From Calditrichia bacterium (GTDB lineage Bacteria; Calditrichota; Calditrichia; RBG-13-44-9; J075), in the NCBI GenBank assembly GCA_028284445.1, contig JANQRS010000050.1, positions 1 to 64,000 of the forward strand: 64,000 bases of DNA. The letters run 5' to 3'. Every line of letters begins with the position of its first letter. The stretch's first letter is position 1. The notes below the pieces were generated by a model. It was not told the origin of the DNA and ran no database searches. It was given only the letters and a program-made list of their open reading frames with translations. A program made the position numbers and the translations under genes. Positions 32,767 through 41,833 of the stretch are shown here, piece by piece.

Positions 32767-32838
32767 GTGACTAAAGTGACTAAAGTGACTAAAGTGACTA
32801 AAGTGACTAAAGTGACTAAAGTGACTAAAGTGACTAAA
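32767..32838. repeat. Nonamer tandem array, eight units of GTGACTAAA
   Basis: Eight exact head-to-tail GTGACTAAA units starting 10 bases after the FKBP stop codon. The same unit occurs six times at 56047-56100, and degenerate reverse-complement copies lie at 33384-33430 on the other side of the four-helix-bundle gene. No spacers, so not CRISPR. Confidence 0.97.
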
Positions 32839-32888
32839 TTTATTGGGTTTAGAACGTTCTGTCAACAAGGCTTTTTACTACTGAGCCC

Positions 32889-33251
32889 TTAGGATTTCGA
32901 GGCTGTGCTGTTGATCGAGGTAAAGATTGCGAGCAGTTCGTTGCATTCGTCCAGTAGACCTCCTAGCTCTGATTCTGATTTCCATTTCACGCCCAATATC
33001 AATTCAAGCCAATACTGTGTTTCGCTACATTCGCTTTCGCAGATTTTTGTTTTGTTGCGAAAATCTGCTTTGCTGCGTGCACGGTTGGCTTCTCGATAAT
33101 TGGCGCCAACTGATGTGCCTGATTTCGTTATTTGAGTGCGCACTACCAGCGCTTCTGGCGAGGTCGGAAGCGTCGATGATAGCCGGATAACATTGATGCC
33201 GAAATCAGTCGTGCGCTTGGAAAGTTGTTGTGCAAATTCCTTGTTCTTCAT
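32889..33251 (-). CDS. Four-helix-bundle protein (S23/IVP family)
   Basis: A 120-residue all-helical protein. The family signature is clear: VVRTQITKSGTSVGANYREA, then ARSKADFRNK, KICESECSETQYWLEL and LLDECNELLAIF. Relatives are encoded by intervening sequences in 23S rRNA genes of spirochaetes and others, and the Avd accessory protein of diversity-generating retroelements has the same fold. Most stand-alone copies, like this one, have no known function. There is no reverse transcriptase or rRNA gene nearby. Nonamer repeats lie on both sides in opposite orientation. The ribosome site is weak. Confidence 0.9.
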   Translation of the reverse strand: MKNKEFAQQLSKRTTDFGINVIRLSSTLPTSPEALVVRTQITKSGTSVGANYREANRARSKADFRNKTKICESECSETQYWLELILGVKWKSESELGGLLDECNELLAIFTSINSTASKS

Positions 33252-33383
33252 GTAAGTGGCTTTTTATTGTATAGATGCTGGTCCATGAAAATTTCCATAA
33301 AAAGCAAGCATAGGCTGAGCCAAGGAACTCCCGAACTTAAATCTGTGACCGCTCTACGGTATTTTAGCGTGCAATGAATTTAT

Positions 33384-33430
33384 TTTAGTCACTCTATTAA
33401 CTCTAGTTCACTTTAGATCACTTTAGCCAT
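33384..33430. repeat. Degenerate nonamer run, reverse orientation
   Basis: TTTAGTCAC, an exact complement of the GTGACTAAA unit, followed by variants (TCTAGTTCAC, TTTAGATCAC, TTTAGCCAT) of 9 or 10 bases. It faces the array at 32767-32838 across the four-helix-bundle gene. A further variant TCTAGCTCAC lies at about 33440, immediately before the TSUP gene. Confidence 0.7.
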
Positions 33431-33456
33431 TCAATAAATTCTAGCTCACTTGCCCC

Positions 33457-34173
33457 TTGTCTACCATCCTAATAATCCTCCTCATTATTTTCATAGCCGC
33501 CTTCTGTCGGTCTGCATTGGGGTTTGGGGATGCGCTGATTGCCATGCCCTTACTGACGCTCGTGATTGGGCCAACCAGGGCCACTGCCCTGGTTGGGTTG
33601 ATTGCCGTGACGTTGGCTGCCGCTATTCTGATTACCAGCTGGCGTGAAGGCGATTTTAGCGCCGCCTGGCGCCTGATTCTGGCCTCTTTTGCGGGAATTC
33701 CGCTTGGCGTCTGGGGATTGATTCACGCACCGGCCGCTATTGTAAAAGGGGTATTGGGAGCGGTCCTCATTCTGTTTGGTCTTTACAAGCTCTTCACTCC
33801 AGCGGTTCCGAAAATCACACATTCCTCTGTGGCATACTTCCTGGGCTTTGTTGCCGGCATTCTCGGTGGTGCATATAACACCAACGGTCCACCGGTAGTT
33901 ATCTATGGCACTTTAGCCCGTTGGGAACCTGAGAAATTCCGGGCATCGCTGCAGATGTATTTCTTGCCCAGCAGCCTGATGATAGCTGTCTCACATGGGA
34001 TTGGCGGGCTGTGGAATACGGAAATCTTTCGCCTATACGGCATGGCAATTGTCATCGTTTTGATCGCAACCTACCTTGGCGGTCGCCTCAATCAGTACTT
34101 CAAGCACGCGCTTTTCGAAAAAATAATCTACGTTTTTCTCATCGTTATAGGTGTTCTCTTATTCGGCGTATGA
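33457..34173 (+). CDS. TSUP (TauE/SafE) family membrane transporter
   Basis: A 238-residue inner-membrane protein with seven or eight hydrophobic helices and the TSUP repeat motif: SALGFGDALIAMPLL near residue 19 and GFVAGILGGAYNTNGPPVVIY near 128. The family exports sulfite, sulfoacetate or other small organosulfur anions; the substrate here is unknown. The only workable start is TTG at 33457, since an in-frame stop lies at 33442, and no ribosome site is visible. The degenerate nonamer repeats run right up to it, so repeat growth may have replaced the original leader. Confidence 0.88.
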   Translation: MSTILIILLIIFIAAFCRSALGFGDALIAMPLLTLVIGPTRATALVGLIAVTLAAAILITSWREGDFSAAWRLILASFAGIPLGVWGLIHAPAAIVKGVLGAVLILFGLYKLFTPAVPKITHSSVAYFLGFVAGILGGAYNTNGPPVVIYGTLARWEPEKFRASLQMYFLPSSLMIAVSHGIGGLWNTEIFRLYGMAIVIVLIATYLGGRLNQYFKHALFEKIIYVFLIVIGVLLFGV

Positions 34174-34328
34174 TTTGCAATTCTTCGCCCTTATTACTAA
34201 GTTGCAGGCACTTGACAAACACCTCGTAATATGCTTTAAAGAAGAGATTTACGTCGGTTGCCGATTGACCGAAAAAGTTGGAGCGCTGTGTCAGGTGAAT
34301 AGCCGTTGTCGCGAGCTTTTGTAAGGTG

Positions 34329-35834
34329 ATGACTGCTCAGCAAGAGGAGAGAAAGATCAAAGTAGTTATCAACTGGCCGTCTGGCCGGAAATCGCGTATT
34401 CCACGCAGGACCGCAGTTGTTCGTTTCTATCTCATTGGATTGGTGGTGATATGTTTGACCGTGTCCAGTTCTGTGACGGCTCAATCCACAGCGAATCGCC
34501 CGTTTAATCCATTTAATCCAAGAAATCTGCGTTTCGACTTTTCGGTGCCGGCAACCCGACCAATTTCAATGGGGGGCGCGGCAATTGCCCTGGCGGATGA
34601 TCCCAGCGCAGCGAATATTAACCCTGCCGGGGTCGCTCTATTTACCAAGCCGGCTTTGTCAATTGGTACGCGCATCAATCAGTCTCGTGTAGAAGAGCCG
34701 GATGGAAATGTCGACAATCCCGGAGTTGTGGAGCAGAAGAGCGAATTTATCTTCGACCACAATTCATTAACCACCATTGTGCCGATCAAAAGTATCCGCA
34801 TTTCTACCTTTCGTGAAACCGTCTACGATTCGCGCTTCTCATATATCAATCCGACCAGTTTGATTGTGCCGGCGGCGAGCGGACTGACGGATCAGCGCGA
34901 TCTATACCGTCAAAATTTCCCGACGGTTCAACGTGAATTGCGTATGCAGATCATCGATAATGGCGGTAGCTTGGCATGGCGGTTGTCCGACAAACTCAAT
35001 TTTGGCTTTTCGCTCCGCTTAACGCGATTAGAATATGATCTCGTTGAGCGGGAATATTTTGAAAACGATATTCCCAATCTTAATAGTCCCGGCGTTGTTT
35101 TTAATAGCGTTTCTGCAGATAATCTCTACCTCGTTCGCACCGTCAACAATAACGATTGGGGCGTGGGCTACAATTTTGGCTTTCTAAGCAAGCTGTCCGA
35201 CCGTTTATCAATGGGTTTGGTATTCAACCACCGACCGACATTTAACCTGGATACGCGAATTTTTCTGCCGAGGTATAGCGGTGCTGGGGTCTTTACCGGT
35301 CGTAGTTTTGCCGCACAGGAACAGGACTCCACCTTCAACGTCCGTTTCGATATGCCCGATTCATATGGATTGGGGCTGGCCTATAAATATCGCGGGTGGT
35401 TGAACATCGTTGCCGATATCATTCGTTTTGAATATGAAGAAATGGTTTCCGGTAGTAGCGATGGGAGTTCTACTCAGTTGACGAATTTGATCCAGGATGA
35501 CGATCGCTTCGACGGAAGAGATCCCGAAAATGCAGATGATATTGGATTAGATTCTGCATGGGAATTCCACATCGGTATGGAATACATCCATAAATTCGCA
35601 GAAAGCGGGCATCGACTTCCCCTGCGGATTGGCTATTACTACGAACCGGGCCACGTGATCTCGGCGGAGGACACCAAACCAAACTTGCAGGCAGCTTTCC
35701 CCGGCGAAGGTAGCAGCCACCACTTTACCGGAGGCCTCGGGTTTTTTATCCAGGGGAAACTCCGCTTCGATACTGCGTTTAATATTTCAGACCGTTCCAT
35801 ACAAATATTGGGCTCAACAGCCTATGTATTTTGA
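34329..35834 (+). CDS. Outer-membrane beta-barrel protein, FadL/PorV-like
   Basis: About 501 residues with a long basic N-region and an export signal hydrophobic core at about 35-52 ending SSVTAQS. The OmpP1/FadL-type signature RPISMGGAAIALADDPSAANINPAGVA lies near residue 80 as the first barrel hatch segment. Alternating-polarity strands follow, with a terminal ILGSTAYVF ending in Phe, as barrels do. Ligand unknown. The ATG at 34329 is preceded by TAAGG. It is followed after 24 bases by the periplasmic/NTPase protein and then by the NTPase-kinase, suggesting one operon and an envelope-to-cytoplasm pathway. Confidence 0.82.
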   Translation: MTAQQEERKIKVVINWPSGRKSRIPRRTAVVRFYLIGLVVICLTVSSSVTAQSTANRPFNPFNPRNLRFDFSVPATRPISMGGAAIALADDPSAANINPAGVALFTKPALSIGTRINQSRVEEPDGNVDNPGVVEQKSEFIFDHNSLTTIVPIKSIRISTFRETVYDSRFSYINPTSLIVPAASGLTDQRDLYRQNFPTVQRELRMQIIDNGGSLAWRLSDKLNFGFSLRLTRLEYDLVEREYFENDIPNLNSPGVVFNSVSADNLYLVRTVNNNDWGVGYNFGFLSKLSDRLSMGLVFNHRPTFNLDTRIFLPRYSGAGVFTGRSFAAQEQDSTFNVRFDMPDSYGLGLAYKYRGWLNIVADIIRFEYEEMVSGSSDGSSTQLTNLIQDDDRFDGRDPENADDIGLDSAWEFHIGMEYIHKFAESGHRLPLRIGYYYEPGHVISAEDTKPNLQAAFPGEGSSHHFTGGLGFFIQGKLRFDTAFNISDRSIQILGSTAYVF

Positions 35835-35858
35835 TTTGCCGCAGTTCGGAAGGCGCTC

Positions 35859-37976
35859 ATGAACCCCTTAAGATTCGCTATCACAGTCTCGCTTTTTTGT
35901 CTGAGCGGCTGCCTATCCGCAGTTGCCGGGCAAAGCGCCTGGTATGATTTCTATACCGAGGGCCTGGATGATATTGGAAGTAGTGAGTGGCGTTCTGCTC
36001 TTGACAAGCTCGATAAAGCCCTTGAGCGCAAGCCGAACCCGGATTTGGATGCGGAAACCTATGCCCTGGTTGAGGTCGAATATTTGCCCTTTTACTGGAA
36101 AGGCGTTGCCTTTTTCAATATGGGAGATTGGCCGTCAGCCGAGCAGCAGTTCAGTCAATCTGAAAGCTGGAACGAAATTCGGAAATCAGGCAAGTATAGC
36201 AACCTTCAGCGCTATCGCGAAGTCATCACGACCATGTCCAGCCAGAATGATAGTCTTGCTCAGCTACAGGCTCAACTGAACACCGTACAGGAGACGGCTG
36301 CAGCACAACCAGCTGTTGAAGAGTTGAGCAGGATTGCGGCTGCGCTGGGACAGGGCGACCTAGCAACTGCGGCGACCCTACTCTCGGATATGCGTACAAA
36401 ATACCCGCAAGAAGCCATGGTGTCCCAGCTGGAAGCGATTTCGCGGCGAATCGGGGGATTGCGCCAACGTGACACAATTGCGCAGTCAACTCCGCCTGGA
36501 TTTCGCGAATTTGACAATGCCCTCGGTGATTATCTATCCGGCGATTTGACGTCGGCACTAAACCGCTTTCGGCGGGTAGCCGCACAATGGCCGGAATACC
36601 CCAATATCGATAACTGGCTCCAGCGCACGGAAGCCGATATGAAGCGTGTGGGCGTGGAAATCGCTCCGGAAACCCCGGTGGTGACCCGCATAGATACCTT
36701 GCTGATTCCTTTTGCCCCGATAATTGCCAGCAGCAATATTGAATCATCTACGCGCGACGACAGTCTGTTGCTAAGTGGATCCGTTCGCGACGATCGTGGC
36801 CTGGACTATGTGATGTTCACTGTCAATGGCGAATCGTACCGTGGTGTTGATGGAGAGGAACTGGTGTTGCGACCTGCTTCAAATGAAGATAATACCAGTC
36901 TCGATTTCCGGGTAATGATCCCCCTGGTTCTCGGCGAAAATCAAATCACCGTTGTTGCCTATGATCTGGATCAGCCGGAGCCGCATCAGGCTGTGTACCC
37001 GTTATCGATTACGCGCAAGCGGCCGATTTATCAAACCCCGCTATTTGTCGGGGGATTGTCTGCTCTGCTGCTCATCCTCGGCGGTGCGCTGGTCATCAGC
37101 CGCCTCGTGAAGCGGCGCATTGCCTTTGTCAATAAATACAATCCCTACATTGCCGGCGCCCCGGTATTGAATGAAAAGATGTTCTTTGGCCGCGAGAATC
37201 TTATTCGCCGGGTTATCAATACCTTGCATAACAACAGCTTGATGATTCACGGCCCGCGCCGAATTGGTAAAACCTCATTACTACATCAGTTGCGTAAGCG
37301 GCTGGAGCGCTCCAAAGATGCCACATATTATTACGTACCGGTTTATATTGACTTGCAGGGAACGCCCGAAGAGCGCTTCTTCGGTAGCATGATGCAGGAT
37401 ATTGTTGATGGCTGCGAAGGCCTGATCCCTGCTGATATGCCCTTACGGATAAAGGAAACGCCGGTGGATGAATACACCTCCCGTGACTTTAGCCGGGATA
37501 TCAAGGTACTCTTGCAAACCCTCGCTGCGCGCAGCGAGAAGCGCTTGAAGCTCGTCATGCTGATGGATGAAGTCGACGAACTAAACTCGTATAGTGAAAA
37601 GGTAAATCAGCGCTTGCGAAGCATCTTTATGAAGACCTTTGCTGAAGACCTGGTGGCGGTTATGTCGGGCAGCTATATTCGCAAGCACTGGGAAAGCGAA
37701 GGAAGCCCCTGGTTCAATTTCTTTGAGGAAATCAAGGTCAGTGGTATTTCGCGTGAAAAAGCTGTGGAATTGATTAAGCAGCCTGTTGATGGTATCTTCA
37801 GTTATGAACAGGATGCCGTCGATTTGATAATAGACTATAGCGATCAGATTCCTTACCGGATACAGAAATATTGCGTCAACGTTATTAGCCGCATAATAGA
37901 TGCTCGTCGTCGCCGAGTGACCCGCGCCGATGTTGAGGCAGTTCACCCAAAAGTGATTGAGGAGGTAGGCGAGTGA
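35859..37976 (+). CDS. Transmembrane protein with periplasmic repeats and cytoplasmic NTPase domain
   Basis: A 705-residue chimera that I do not recognise as a named family. In order it has an N-terminal signal with a possible lipobox (LSGC), then TPR-like helices at about 28-270. An Ig-like domain of the glucodextranase-B type lies at about 290-388 (SGSVRDDRGLDYVMFTVNG, PLVLGENQITVVAYD). One membrane helix follows at about 392-416, then a cytoplasmic AAA_16/STAND-like NTPase. This has FFGRENLIRR, Walker A GPRRIGKTS near 465 and Walker B LVMLMDEVDEL near 565. If the N-terminus is cleaved or lipidated the repeats are periplasmic. Overlaps the next gene by 4 bases. Confidence 0.8.
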   Translation: MNPLRFAITVSLFCLSGCLSAVAGQSAWYDFYTEGLDDIGSSEWRSALDKLDKALERKPNPDLDAETYALVEVEYLPFYWKGVAFFNMGDWPSAEQQFSQSESWNEIRKSGKYSNLQRYREVITTMSSQNDSLAQLQAQLNTVQETAAAQPAVEELSRIAAALGQGDLATAATLLSDMRTKYPQEAMVSQLEAISRRIGGLRQRDTIAQSTPPGFREFDNALGDYLSGDLTSALNRFRRVAAQWPEYPNIDNWLQRTEADMKRVGVEIAPETPVVTRIDTLLIPFAPIIASSNIESSTRDDSLLLSGSVRDDRGLDYVMFTVNGESYRGVDGEELVLRPASNEDNTSLDFRVMIPLVLGENQITVVAYDLDQPEPHQAVYPLSITRKRPIYQTPLFVGGLSALLLILGGALVISRLVKRRIAFVNKYNPYIAGAPVLNEKMFFGRENLIRRVINTLHNNSLMIHGPRRIGKTSLLHQLRKRLERSKDATYYYVPVYIDLQGTPEERFFGSMMQDIVDGCEGLIPADMPLRIKETPVDEYTSRDFSRDIKVLLQTLAARSEKRLKLVMLMDEVDELNSYSEKVNQRLRSIFMKTFAEDLVAVMSGSYIRKHWESEGSPWFNFFEEIKVSGISREKAVELIKQPVDGIFSYEQDAVDLIIDYSDQIPYRIQKYCVNVISRIIDARRRRVTRADVEAVHPKVIEEVGE

Positions 37977-39889
37977 AGAATCCGTTTACTGCCGGGAATT
38001 GGGTGAGAGGCGACAACTTTTTTGGCCGCGAGCGAATAATTAATGAGATTCTGGAGAGCGATCGCCATTTTCTCTGGATCACCGGCACACGGCGTTTGGG
38101 CAAGACCTCTCTGCTGAAGCAGGTAGAAATGCTAACAGATCACCCACCGTATCGAGATCGCTATATCAGCCTGTTTTGGGATCTCCAGGGGGCATTGAAC
38201 CTTGAGGGTTTATCTGAATCACTTCTGGAAAGCATCGAAGATGTTGAGGACAAATTTGAGGCTGTTGGCATTGACGTTGGCGAATTGGAAGAAAAGACTG
38301 TCTTTGAGATCATTCGAATCCTTCGGCGTGCCGCCCGCGATGCCGGCCTCACGCTCCTCTTGCTCTGCGATGAATGCGAGGAGTTGATCAATGTTGAGCG
38401 CAATAACCCTGAGGCGCTCCCGCGTTTGCGGCGCACATTGCAGAAAACCGAGCATCTGAAAACCGTCTTATCCGCTACCAAACGCCTTTTCATGCTGGAA
38501 TCGGAAGATGTACCGGACACGTCCCCCTTTCTCTATGGATTCCTTCCGCCGGTCTATCTTGGCCGCCTTGAGCCGGAGGCTGCGGTGAAGCTCATCGAGC
38601 GCGGTGATTTCAAAAAGGCTGAAGTCGATAAAATTTGTAGTTTGACGGATAATCATCCTTATTTGATTCAACTGCTTTGCCGCCGGACTTTCGAATCAGG
38701 CAGCCTCGATAACGTGATTGACGAAGTTCAAAATGATGAAATGGTGTCGCATTTCTTTTCCGTTGATTTCGAATATCTTGATGTTACCGAGAAGCAGGTG
38801 ATCTGGCACGTATTAAATCAGCAGCGGATCAGCGAAGCTGAATTGTTAGGCATGACGGCCTTTGAGAAAAGCAACCTCTCGAAGTTGCTGCAAGGCCTGA
38901 CGCATCTCGGGTATCTCAAGCGTGAAGATGATCAATTCCGCTTGCCGAATTTCTTTTTCGAACGGTGGCTGCAGAGAGAAAAGGAACGCCTCTTTGGCGA
39001 TTCCGTCAGTGGTGAGCAGCATACTCGAATCAATACCCCGCTGCTCAGTGCCAGTCTGGACAAAGCGCTGATTGGTCAGAAGCTGGAGCATTATCATATC
39101 CGGGAGCACTTGGGAAGTGGGGGAATGGCTGCTGTTTTCCGGGCTGTTGACACCCGCCTGGAGCGAGACGTAGCGCTCAAAGTGCTCGCACCGATCATTG
39201 GAGCAGAAGAGAGCGTGCGCGATCGTTTCAACCTGGAAGCCCGAGCAGCCTCTTCGCTGAATCACCCCAACATTGCCACAATTTATCAAATCGGCGAAGC
39301 GAACGGGTTGCCGTTTATAGCCATGGAGTATGTTAGCGGCGGTACTCTGACAGACTGGAACCGCAATCCTGAGCGAACGCTGGCGGAGCGCCTCGATATA
39401 GCGCAGCAGATTGCTGCCGGGCTGAATCATGCTCACCAGGATCAGGTTATTCATCGGGACATCAAACCGGATAATATCCTGGTAAGTGAGCGTCAGGTCG
39501 CTAAGATTACGGATTTTGGTCTGGCGCGGATGATGACGGAAAATCAGCGCCGTCTGACCAAAACCGGGGCAACAATGGGGACCTTGCGATATATGTCGCC
39601 GGAGCAGGCGGCCAGTCTGGAATTGGATCACCGCTCAGATATTTTTTCATATGGTGTATTGCTGTTTGAATTATTGACCGGTGAATTGCCCTTTGCCGGC
39701 GACAATGAGGTCAGCTATCTTTATGCCATTATCAATGAAGCGCCCCGACGTTCTTCCGATCTCACCGCTAATATTACACCTGATCTCGACCGTGTCTTGC
39801 AGAAAGTGCTGGAAAAGGATCGCGATCAGCGATATCAGGATATGAATACGCTAATCGAAGACTTGACGGAGGCCACAAATAAAATCTAG
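37973..39889 (+). CDS. NTPase fused to Hanks-type Ser/Thr protein kinase
   Basis: A 638-residue soluble protein. The N-terminal NTPase is of the same type as in the preceding gene (FFGRERIINEIL, Walker A GTRRLGKTS near residue 37, Walker B LLLLCDECEEL near 127). A winged-helix-like segment lies at about 260-335. The C-terminal kinase (about 372-638) has GSGGMAAVF, Lys403 in VALKVL, HRDIKPDN near 493, DFG near 513 and the APE-equivalent SPEQA. All catalytic residues are present, so activity is expected. No membrane helix. The start overlaps the preceding gene (GTGA), so the two NTPases are probably made together and may co-assemble. Confidence 0.88.
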   Translation: MKNPFTAGNWVRGDNFFGRERIINEILESDRHFLWITGTRRLGKTSLLKQVEMLTDHPPYRDRYISLFWDLQGALNLEGLSESLLESIEDVEDKFEAVGIDVGELEEKTVFEIIRILRRAARDAGLTLLLLCDECEELINVERNNPEALPRLRRTLQKTEHLKTVLSATKRLFMLESEDVPDTSPFLYGFLPPVYLGRLEPEAAVKLIERGDFKKAEVDKICSLTDNHPYLIQLLCRRTFESGSLDNVIDEVQNDEMVSHFFSVDFEYLDVTEKQVIWHVLNQQRISEAELLGMTAFEKSNLSKLLQGLTHLGYLKREDDQFRLPNFFFERWLQREKERLFGDSVSGEQHTRINTPLLSASLDKALIGQKLEHYHIREHLGSGGMAAVFRAVDTRLERDVALKVLAPIIGAEESVRDRFNLEARAASSLNHPNIATIYQIGEANGLPFIAMEYVSGGTLTDWNRNPERTLAERLDIAQQIAAGLNHAHQDQVIHRDIKPDNILVSERQVAKITDFGLARMMTENQRRLTKTGATMGTLRYMSPEQAASLELDHRSDIFSYGVLLFELLTGELPFAGDNEVSYLYAIINEAPRRSSDLTANITPDLDRVLQKVLEKDRDQRYQDMNTLIEDLTEATNKI

Positions 39890-40390
39890 GGCAATTTAAC
39901 AGTGACTTTGCTCGCGATTTTCGTTACTGTCTGAAAAATATAGACTTAGGTGGGTGTCTTGCTTTAGAAAAAACTTGCAATTAGCGGCTGGATAATATAC
40001 AAAAAATGACGCACGTCAATTTTTCTTAAGATTTTTTGCGGTAACCTTAGGTAATTGAAGCAATAACGTAGTAGGCAAATTTTCTGGTAAGTGCAAGAGT
40101 ATCCCGATCGTTATAACGTCACGTGGCATCCGATCAGGAATTCGGGACCGAATTTCTTTTCCGTGTTGTGTAGACAGAAACAATCGGTTTACAGGCAAGA
40201 TCCCCTCCTGCCTTAAGGGTTGGTGGCCGATTGAGGTAGTGAGGGTGATCATGCCGCGAGTAGTATTAACTACACCTCTAGAATTGTAAAAATTTTGCAC
40301 ATAGCAATTGTAAAAAATCACAAATTCACTTTTTGTTTTTTAATATTTGCCCCGCCTGCTCTTCCCGTCTGAATCGAAAATCACACAAGC
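39890..40390. other. AT-rich gap between convergent kinase and aldehyde dehydrogenase genes
   Basis: About 500 bases. A weak hairpin ACAGTGAC/GTTACTGT (39899-39930) follows the kinase stop. A 101-codon minus-strand ORF at 40016-40321 has no recognisable domain and unremarkable composition, and I do not annotate it as a gene. No repeat array or palindrome family member is seen here. Confidence 0.5.
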
Positions 40391-41833
40391 TTAGTGAGAA
40401 ATGCTCTTGAGGAGAGTATATTGATGGAGTGCTTCAATGCCGGATTCCTTGCCTGTACCGCTATGCTTGACGCGGCTAAAGGAGACATCCGGGTAGCGGG
40501 CTGTGGCAGAATTGATTGCGATGACGCCAACGTGGAGGGTGCGTGCGATTTGGTTCGCGCGATTCGCGTCTTCAGACCAAATAGTGGCACCTAGACCATA
40601 GATGCCGGAGTTGGCAATTTTAACAGCCTGATCGATGCTGTCGAATTCCATTAAACAGAGTACCGGCCCGAAAATTTCCTCCTTGGCGATATACATGCCG
40701 GGGTGCACGTCGCCGAAGAGAGCCGGCTGCATAAAGGCGCCATTTTGCGCGGCCTCGTTCTCAGGCTGAATACCGCCATACAGTAAGTCAGCACCTTCGC
40801 TACCTCCAAGCTCCACATACTTCTGAATACGCTTGCAGTGCGCCCTGGAAATCATTGGCCCGAGAGTCGTATTGGTGTTCATCGGATCACCTATAACTTG
40901 GGAGCGGAAGATGGTGACAAGGCGCTCGGCTACTTCCTCATATATTGATTGCTGAACCAGCAGACGGCCGCGTGCAAAATAATCCTGTCCGCAGTTTTTC
41001 AGGATATTTCCAGCGACGGCCGGTAATGCCTTATCCAGATCTGCATCGTGGCAAAGAATACTCGCGGATTTGCCACCAAGGGCAAGCGTGATGTCCTTAA
41101 GTTCATCGGCACTCATTCTCATAATATCCTTACCGACGGTCGTACTGCCTACGAAAGCAATTCTCGGGACATGTTGATGGCGAACCAGGGATGCGCCGGC
41201 TGTGATTCCGGTACCGGTAATGACGTTGATGACGCCGGGCGGTAGTCCGCTCTCAATCGCTACTTTTGCCAGCAGGATGGTGCTTAACGGTGTCCACTGC
41301 GAGGGTTTGAGAACGACTGTATTACCGGCCAGTAAGGCCGGTGCCAATTCTTTCACTGCAGAGGTTAGGGGATAATTCCAGGGTGTTATGATCGCGCAGA
41401 CACCATAGGGCATACGAAGCAGGGTTGTCTCACCATTTGCACTATTCAGATAGCTGCGCTCAAGGTCGGCATCTTTAATGGAGGAAAAATACTCAAGGTA
41501 GCTTATGGCCAGATGTACTTCGTCCGTCGATTCGCGTAGCGGACGACCAACATTGCGGGTTTCAAGCTGTGCGAAGTCTGTCTCGGCTGCCTCTATCCCT
41601 TTTGCCAGCCGTTTTAGATGTTGCTGGCGCTCTGAAAAGCTCAGGGCTGTCCACGCACCAAATGCATCTAGAGCGGCGCTTACGGCGGCGTCCACATCAA
41701 CAGCACTTGCCTGGGCCACGGATGCAATAGCCGTCCCGTTTGCCGGGTTAGTAATGATTTTGGTGTCTCCCGACTGGGCCGGGGTCGTCACCCCATTGAT
41801 AAACAGTCCATCAGAAATCAGCGTTTCTTCCAT
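40391..41833 (-). CDS. Aldehyde dehydrogenase homologue lacking catalytic Cys and Glu
   Basis: A full-length 480-residue ALDH fold. The NAD-binding ITPWNYPLTS, the Lys in VVLKPSQWTP, FVGSTTVGK and the C-terminal KEEIFGPV are all kept. Both catalytic residues are missing. The general-base Glu of LELGGK is Ala (LALGGK), and the nucleophilic Cys of GQxC is Tyr (NCGQDYFARGR). The frame is intact, so it is not an obvious pseudogene. It cannot oxidise aldehydes by the family mechanism and may bind nucleotide, act as a structural or regulatory partner, or be decaying. It stands alone, convergent with the kinase gene. Confidence 0.9.
   Translation of the reverse strand: MEETLISDGLFINGVTTPAQSGDTKIITNPANGTAIASVAQASAVDVDAAVSAALDAFGAWTALSFSERQQHLKRLAKGIEAAETDFAQLETRNVGRPLRESTDEVHLAISYLEYFSSIKDADLERSYLNSANGETTLLRMPYGVCAIITPWNYPLTSAVKELAPALLAGNTVVLKPSQWTPLSTILLAKVAIESGLPPGVINVITGTGITAGASLVRHQHVPRIAFVGSTTVGKDIMRMSADELKDITLALGGKSASILCHDADLDKALPAVAGNILKNCGQDYFARGRLLVQQSIYEEVAERLVTIFRSQVIGDPMNTNTTLGPMISRAHCKRIQKYVELGGSEGADLLYGGIQPENEAAQNGAFMQPALFGDVHPGMYIAKEEIFGPVLCLMEFDSIDQAVKIANSGIYGLGATIWSEDANRANQIARTLHVGVIAINSATARYPDVSFSRVKHSGTGKESGIEALHQYTLLKSISH

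Noticed and set aside
32767..33430. Diversity-generating retroelement suggested by the Avd-like four-helix bundle
   Set aside because: No reverse transcriptase, template repeat or variable target gene is present in the window; only the fold is shared.
40016..40321. 101-codon minus-strand ORF between the kinase and the aldehyde dehydrogenase homologue
   Set aside because: No recognisable domain, no ribosome site and low-complexity ends in AT-rich sequence; most likely chance. Conservation in relatives would be needed to revive it.
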